From: Gammaproteobacteria bacterium
GTDB taxonomy: Bacteria > Pseudomonadota > Gammaproteobacteria > Pseudomonadales > Pseudohongiellaceae
NCBI GenBank assembly: GCA_007571115.1
Contig: RKSA01000253.1
Span: 1-10,242 of the forward strand
DNA: 10,242 nt
Reading direction: 5' to 3'
Of this stretch, positions 7,078 through 10,242 are shown one piece after another. Below the pieces are notes generated by a model. That model did not search any database. It had not been told where the DNA came from and saw only the letters and a program-made list of their open reading frames with translations. Every line of letters begins with the position of its first letter. Within the stretch, counting starts at the first letter, position 1. Position numbers and translations under genes: made by a program.

Positions 7078-7952
7078 GAGTCGCGCTCCTTCCGGGAAGC
7101 GTCGCCACTGTCGCGACTTTCGCGGCTATCGCGACTTTCGCAATTGTCCAAAGCGCGGCGCACGGCGCCGATCAGGCTCGCCGCCTCGCTGATCGAGCTC
7201 GCCTGGCGTTGCCCGGCCGGAGGCAGCGCTGCGATGCGCTCGACGAGAGCGCTGCCGATGATGACGCCATCGCCGAGCGTGTTCATCGCCACTGCGGTTT
7301 CCTCGTCGTTGATGCCGAAACCGATCACGACCGGCAGCGAAGTCAGCTTGCGCAAGCGCGCCATGTCGTTCGCCACCGATTCGCGATCTTCCAGGCGCGC
7401 GCCAGTCACGCCCTTGAGTGACGCATAATACAGGTAACCGCTCGTCGATTCGATGATTTCCGCAGTTCGCGCGGAATCGGTGGTCGGAGCGACGAGAAAG
7501 ATGCGGTCGATTTCGCGCTCGCCAAGCAGCCCCGACAGGTCGCCGGCCTCGTGGGGAGGCATGTCGACCACGAGCACGCCGTCGACCCCCGCCAAATCGC
7601 AGGCTTCGGCAAATTGCGCATAGCCCATGGTCTCGATGGGGTTGAGATAGCCCATCAGCACCAGCGGGGTTTGCCCGTCGCTGGCGCGGAAGTGCGCCGC
7701 GAGCTGCAATGTGCCGCCCAGGCTCGCTCCAGCGCCGAGAGCGCGTTCGACTCCACGCTGGATGACCGGACCATCGGAAGTCGGGTCGCTGAACGGAATT
7801 CCGATCTCGAGCATGTCGGCGCCTTGCCGAACGAGCTCGTGCATGAGTTGCAGCGAGGTGGCGAAATCGGGATCCCCCGCGACCAGATACGGAATCAGCA
7901 GGCCTCGCCGCTCCTGGCTGGCTCGCGCGGCACATTGGGCGATGCGGCTCAT
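7074..7952 (-). CDS. trpA: Tryptophan synthase alpha chain with a Ser/Arg/Asp-rich C-terminal tail
   Basis: Splits indole-3-glycerol phosphate to indole and glyceraldehyde-3-phosphate; indole is channelled to TrpB. It has the (beta/alpha)8 fold signature LLIPYLVAGDPD, then MLEIGIPFSDPTSDGP with Glu49 and Asp60 at exactly the E. coli catalytic positions. The SLKGVTG segment (loop 6 region) and the VVIGFGIND phosphate-site strand also match. The barrel ends about where the 268-residue E. coli protein does. After Cys271 there is an extra 21-residue tail, ESRDSRESRDSG plus DASRKERDS, built from a DNA repeat. The tail is charged, probably disordered, and not needed for the known reaction. The ATG overlaps the trpB stop as ATGA. 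I see no strong ribosome site, so it is probably translated by coupling to trpB, as suits a 1:1 complex. Confidence 0.96.
   Translation of the reverse strand: MSRIAQCAARASQERRGLLIPYLVAGDPDFATSLQLMHELVRQGADMLEIGIPFSDPTSDGPVIQRGVERALGAGASLGGTLQLAAHFRASDGQTPLVLMGYLNPIETMGYAQFAEACDLAGVDGVLVVDMPPHEAGDLSGLLGEREIDRIFLVAPTTDSARTAEIIESTSGYLYYASLKGVTGARLEDRESVANDMARLRKLTSLPVVIGFGINDEETAVAMNTLGDGVIIGSALVERIAALPPAGQRQASSISEAASLIGAVRRALDNCESRDSRESRDSGDASRKERDS
7111..7141. repeat. 13-bp direct repeat encoding the TrpA tail
   Basis: TCGCGACTTTCGC occurs at 7111-7123 and 7129-7141, an 18-bp or six-codon offset. On the minus strand the two copies encode ESRDSR and ESRDSG. A partly similar stretch at 7101-7116 suggests a third, decayed copy. 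The in-frame spacing points to expansion by slippage or tandem duplication inside the coding region. Confidence 0.75.
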
Positions 7953-9172
7953 GATGCGCTTGCCGAATGGGCGCCCGTCAGGCGGGCGACGGTTTCAAGA
8001 TCCTTGTCGCCTCGCCCCGAGAGATTGACGAGAATGCTTTGCCCGCGCTCCATGTCGGCGGCGAGCCGGGTCGCCCAGGCGAGGGCATGGCTCGATTCGA
8101 GCGCCGGAACGATTCCTTCGAGGCGGGTCAACTGATGGAAGGCGGCGAGAGTTTCGGCGTCGCTCGCCGCGACATAGCGGACTCTCCCGAGGTCTTTCAG
8201 CCACGCGTGTTCGGGGCCGACTCCGGGATAGTCGAGGCCCGCCGAAATCGAGTGCGTGTCGAGAATCTGGCCGTCGTCGTCGCTCATCAGGTAGGTGCGG
8301 TTGCCGTGCAGCACTCCCGGGCGGCCAGCGCAGAGCGGCGCAGCGTGCCTTGCCGTTCCGAGCCCCTCGCCTGCGGCTTCGACTCCGACCATCGCGACTT
8401 CGCGATCGGCGAGAAAGGGGTGGAACAGGCCGATGGCGTTCGAGCCGCCACCGACGCAGGCGACGAGCACGTCAGGCAGGCCGCCGGTCCGTTCGAGAAA
8501 CTGGCTGCGCGCCTCCCTGCCAATCACGCTCTGGAAGTCGCGAACCATGCACGGATAGGGGTGGGGCCCGGCGACGGTGCCGATCAGGTAGTAGGTATCG
8601 TCGACGTTCGCAGCCCAGTCGCGAAGCGCCTCGTTCATCGCGTCCTTCAAGGTCCGCGAGCCCGACTCGACCGCGATCACCCGCGCCCCGAGCGACTCCA
8701 TCCGATAGACGTTCGGCGCCTGGCGCAGGACGTCCTCGGCGCCCATGTAGACGTGGCATTCGAGGCCGAGCCGCGCCGCGACGGTGGCGCTGGCGACGCC
8801 GTGCTGGCCGGCGCCGGTCTCGGCGATCAGGCGAGTCTTGCCCATCTGCCTCGCGAGCAGGGCCTGGCCGATGGCATTGTTGATCTTGTGCGCACCGGTG
8901 TGGTTCAGGTCTTCGCGTTTCAGCCAGATTCGCGCTCCCTGGCACGAATCGCTGAGGCGCTCGGCGAGATAGATCGGCGAAGGCCTCCCGACATAGCTCG
9001 CGAGCTCGGCGTCGAAGCCCTGCCAGAAGCGCTCGTCGCGGCGCAGCGAATCGTAGGCCGCAGCAAGCTCCGTGACGGCGCGCATCAAGGTCTCGCCGAC
9101 GAACACGCCGCCGTAGGGGCCAAAATGACCGGTCTCGTCGGGCGCGGAAAACTCCCCGCTCGCTTCAGGCAT
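7949..9172 (-). CDS. trpB: Tryptophan synthase beta chain
   Basis: PLP enzyme that joins indole and serine to make tryptophan, in an alpha2-beta2 complex with TrpA. It begins with GHFGPYGGVFVGETLM. The PLP lysine is Lys96 in DLNHTGAHKINNAIGQ. Glu117 in LIAETGAGQHG corresponds to the catalytic Glu109 of Salmonella, and the GGGSNAIG loop binds the PLP phosphate. SAGLDYPGVGPEH and the C-terminal LSGRGDKD are also standard. Length is 407 residues against 397 in E. coli. The frame opens 13 codons further upstream, but ATG 9170-9172 is preferred: GGGAGG at 9179-9184 lies 6 nt upstream and the protein then starts just before the conserved region. It overlaps the trpF stop by 8 nt (9165-9172). All catalytic residues that I can check are present. 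Confidence 0.97.
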   Translation of the reverse strand: MPEASGEFSAPDETGHFGPYGGVFVGETLMRAVTELAAAYDSLRRDERFWQGFDAELASYVGRPSPIYLAERLSDSCQGARIWLKREDLNHTGAHKINNAIGQALLARQMGKTRLIAETGAGQHGVASATVAARLGLECHVYMGAEDVLRQAPNVYRMESLGARVIAVESGSRTLKDAMNEALRDWAANVDDTYYLIGTVAGPHPYPCMVRDFQSVIGREARSQFLERTGGLPDVLVACVGGGSNAIGLFHPFLADREVAMVGVEAAGEGLGTARHAAPLCAGRPGVLHGNRTYLMSDDDGQILDTHSISAGLDYPGVGPEHAWLKDLGRVRYVAASDAETLAAFHQLTRLEGIVPALESSHALAWATRLAADMERGQSILVNLSGRGDKDLETVARLTGAHSASAS

Positions 9173-9812
9173 CGCTCGCCTCCCGAATGAATTCACGCAA
9201 CTTGGCTGCATCCTTCACGCCAGGGCCTGCCTCGACTCCGGAGCTGACATCGACTCCATGGGGCCTGACCTGACGAATCGCCTCGGCAACATTGCCGGCG
9301 CACAAGCCCCCAGCAAGCACGAGATTATCGACTCCCGCCTCGACGAGGCGCTGGGCGATTTCCCAGGGAAAGCTCCTGCCGGTGCCACCGGCGAGCCGCT
9401 CGTCGTGGGTATCGAGCAGGATCTTCCGCGCCGAGCCAAACTTCTCGAGCAGCGGCAGCAACCGCTGCCAGTCCTTCGGCTCGCCATGCTCGCGAACTCC
9501 CAGGGCCTTCGTGTAGGCAAGGCCGAAGGCCTTGCAGAACCCGGCCGACTCGGCGCCATGGAACTGCAAGCTGCTGACCACGCCGCTGCCGATCACCGCG
9601 TCGACCTCCCGGGGCAGCGGATCGCAAAACACCGCATGGAATTCGGCTTCCCCGCAAAACTCCGCAGCGATCTCGCGCAGCCTCCCCGGCTCGACATGGC
9701 GGCTGCTCGGCGGATAGCAAACAAGCCCCAGGGCATCCGCCCCCAGGTCGATCGCCGCCCGGGCATCCTCGCGCCGGGTAATCCCGCAAATCTTGACCCA
9801 GATACCGCCCAT
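9165..9812 (-). CDS. trpF: Phosphoribosylanthranilate isomerase
   Basis: Converts N-(5-phosphoribosyl)anthranilate to CdRP, two steps before indole release. The N-terminus WVKICGITRREDA carries the family's catalytic Cys, followed by GADALGLVCYPPSSRHV. The segment ILLDTHDERLAGGTGRSFPW contains the catalytic Asp and the GGTG turn, LAGGLCAGNV is the phosphate-binding strand, and GVDVSSGVEAGPGVKD is the typical ending. Length from ATG 9810-9812 is 215 residues, slightly above the usual 200-210. An ATG at 9837-9839 is in frame but overlaps the likely -10 box, so I reject it. The frame stays open up to 10109, but the upstream part does not look like PRAI. The ribosome site is weak (TTGGGG directly before the ATG), so the exact start is uncertain by a few codons. 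It is the first gene of the minus-strand block. Confidence 0.94.
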   Translation of the reverse strand: MGGIWVKICGITRREDARAAIDLGADALGLVCYPPSSRHVEPGRLREIAAEFCGEAEFHAVFCDPLPREVDAVIGSGVVSSLQFHGAESAGFCKAFGLAYTKALGVREHGEPKDWQRLLPLLEKFGSARKILLDTHDERLAGGTGRSFPWEIAQRLVEAGVDNLVLAGGLCAGNVAEAIRQVRPHGVDVSSGVEAGPGVKDAAKLREFIREASDA

Positions 9813-9837
9813 CCCCAACACGCCAAACAAACCCCGC

Positions 9838-9846
9838 ATTCTAGCA
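9838..9846 (-). promoter_or_regulatory. Extended -10 promoter candidate for the trpF-purF block
   Basis: Read on the minus strand, bases 9846-9838 are TGCTAGAAT, an extended -10 (TGn plus TAGAAT) with one mismatch to the sigma-70 consensus. No convincing -35 hexamer is found 16-18 bp upstream, which extended -10 promoters can tolerate. Transcription would start near 9831, leaving a leader of about 19 nt before trpF. That leaves no room for an attenuator. Confidence 0.5.
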
Positions 9847-9861
9847 AAACGCCGCTGACGA

Positions 9862-10074
9862 TTGCCTAGACCCGATGGCCTCGGCGACGGCGCGGTGCGT
9901 GTGCGGCATGTGTACGGGTTCAGGGACATGTGCAACTTGATCAAGTCCTCTCCTGCCAACGATCTGCTGCTCCCGCTAAGGACAGCGCTGGAGAAGAAGC
10001 TCGGCTTGAAGCCCAGGGTGGCAAGGGAAGTCGAAGAGGTTGCCGATGACATGCTCGAGAGCTTGCTCGCCTGA
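9862..10074 (+). CDS. Small unrecognised ORF, possible gene or 3' remnant
   Basis: An open frame running from just after an in-frame TGA (9856-9858) to TGA at 10072-10074, giving up to 70 residues from TTG 9862; GTG 9895 or ATG 9928 would give 59 or 48. I do not recognise it. The last part, from about residue 33, reads like a real soluble helical segment, with NDLLLPLRTALEKKLGL followed by RVAREVEEVADDMLESLLA, and about 79 percent of third positions are G or C. None of the three possible starts has a proper ribosome site: AGGGA at 9922-9926 is only 1 nt from the ATG. AGG arginine codons occur four times, unlike the CGC preference of the neighbours. It is divergent from trpF, where truA or fimV often lies in related genomes. 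It could be a native small gene, the tail of a degraded gene, or chance. Confidence 0.35.
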   Translation: MPRPDGLGDGAVRVRHVYGFRDMCNLIKSSPANDLLLPLRTALEKKLGLKPRVAREVEEVADDMLESLLA

Positions 10075-10121
10075 AGCAAAAGCGAGGCGCACGAACGAAT
10101 TCCCGGCAAAACTCGGCATTT

Positions 10122-10138
10122 CCTGAGCGAAGCTCAGG
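10122..10138. repeat. Perfect 7-bp hairpin with GAA loop
   Basis: CCTGAGC (10122-10128) and GCTCAGG (10132-10138) pair perfectly around a GAA triloop. It lies 48 nt after the stop of the small ORF. No T-run follows on the + strand. It may be a weak terminator or part of a REP-like element together with the larger hairpin downstream. Confidence 0.5.
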
Positions 10139-10178
10139 CAGATAGCCATGACAGCCGGCGTGGAGGCGGCGTGGCGTG

Positions 10179-10219
10179 GCCTGGCCGATGCCCGGGCTGG
10201 TTCCGGGCATCGGCTGGGC
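10179..10219. terminator. Long GC-rich hairpin, terminator or REP-like palindrome
   Basis: GCCGATGCCCGG (10184-10195) and CCGGGCATCGGC (10203-10214) are a perfect 12-bp inverted repeat with a 7-nt loop, GCTGGTT. The stem extends to 17 pairs (10179-10195 with 10203-10219) if two G-T wobbles are allowed. No T-run follows on either strand, so a classical intrinsic terminator is not certain. A dispersed REP-type palindrome is the main alternative. It may serve a gene beyond the right edge. Confidence 0.5.
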
Positions 10220-10242
10220 TGAATCGGGCTACAGGCCGGTGC

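Larger units (their letters stand above)
10075..10242. other. Right-end stretch with hairpins, no supported gene
   Basis: No frame here has gene-like content. A minus-strand frame of 89 codons (9941-10210) crosses it but has no family features and runs across the hairpins. A 24-codon + frame from ATG 10149 also lacks support. GGCGTGG occurs three times at 10157-10179, the last two overlapping. Two hairpins, listed separately, are the main content. Confidence 0.6.

Noticed and set aside
5953..7428. 491-codon + frame opposite folC, accD and trpA
   Set aside because: It crosses gene boundaries of certain genes; the repeated LSRLSR text is only the reverse of the TrpA tail repeat.
7967..9190. 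407-codon + frame opposite trpB
   Set aside because: It matches trpB almost end to end in the complementary frame; the trpB catalytic motifs are all on the minus strand.
9813..9960. trp leader peptide or attenuator
   Set aside because: No short frame with tandem Trp codons and no terminator/antiterminator pair is seen before trpF on the minus strand.
9813..10109. N-terminal extension of trpF upstream to 10109
   Set aside because: The added residues are Ser/Leu-rich with no PRAI similarity, and the extension crosses the -10 candidate and the small + strand ORF.
1..10242. CRISPR array, tRNA, rRNA, insertion sequence or prophage genes
   Set aside because: No regularly spaced identical repeats, no cloverleaf-like segments, and no transposase or integrase motifs were found in reading both strands.

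Overview
The window is high-GC bacterial chromosome from a gammaproteobacterium. I base this on gene order: a Bat-type (BatB/C, BatD) pair, and the block trpF-(trpBA)-accD-folC-SPOR protein-cvpA-purF, which is characteristic of Gammaproteobacteria. Having trpB and trpA between trpF and accD is a variant I associate with Chromatiales/Ectothiorhodospiraceae-like lineages rather than enterics or Pseudomonas; that narrower placement is inference from memory. The sequence is strongly GC-rich at third codon positions, which also produces several very long antisense shadow frames.

Layout. Bases 3-344 (+) are the 3' end of a VWA/TPR protein of the BatB/BatC type, with a very acidic Gln/Glu/Asp-rich tail. 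It overlaps batD (338-2122, +) by 7 nt. A 101-nt convergent spacer follows, holding a 9-bp inverted repeat and a 10-bp-periodic ATC array that runs into the end of purF. On the minus strand, from 9812 down to 2224, lie eight genes in the order trpF, trpB, trpA, accD, folC, a SPOR-domain protein (DedD-like), cvpA, purF. The first seven overlap their neighbours by 4-14 nt and only purF has a gap (31 nt), so the set looks like one translationally coupled transcription unit. An extended -10 promoter candidate sits just upstream of trpF. Bases 9859-10242 hold a small unrecognised + strand ORF and then two good hairpins, with no well-supported gene.

How the genes work together. TrpF, TrpB and TrpA catalyse three of the last steps of tryptophan synthesis. 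AccD supplies the carboxyltransferase beta subunit for malonyl-CoA. FolC polyglutamylates folates, which purine synthesis needs. PurF commits PRPP to purines, and PRPP-derived intermediates also feed tryptophan synthesis. CvpA and the SPOR protein are membrane/envelope proteins that travel with this block. BatD and the BatB/C protein belong to the MoxR-VWA aerotolerance/envelope-stress type locus.

I see no clearly new biological system. The items most worth a second look are the helically phased ATC array at the batD/purF junction, the unrecognised ORF with its hairpins at the right end, and the repeat-built C-terminal tails of TrpA and FolC. The FolC repeat lies next to the ribosome binding site of the following gene.
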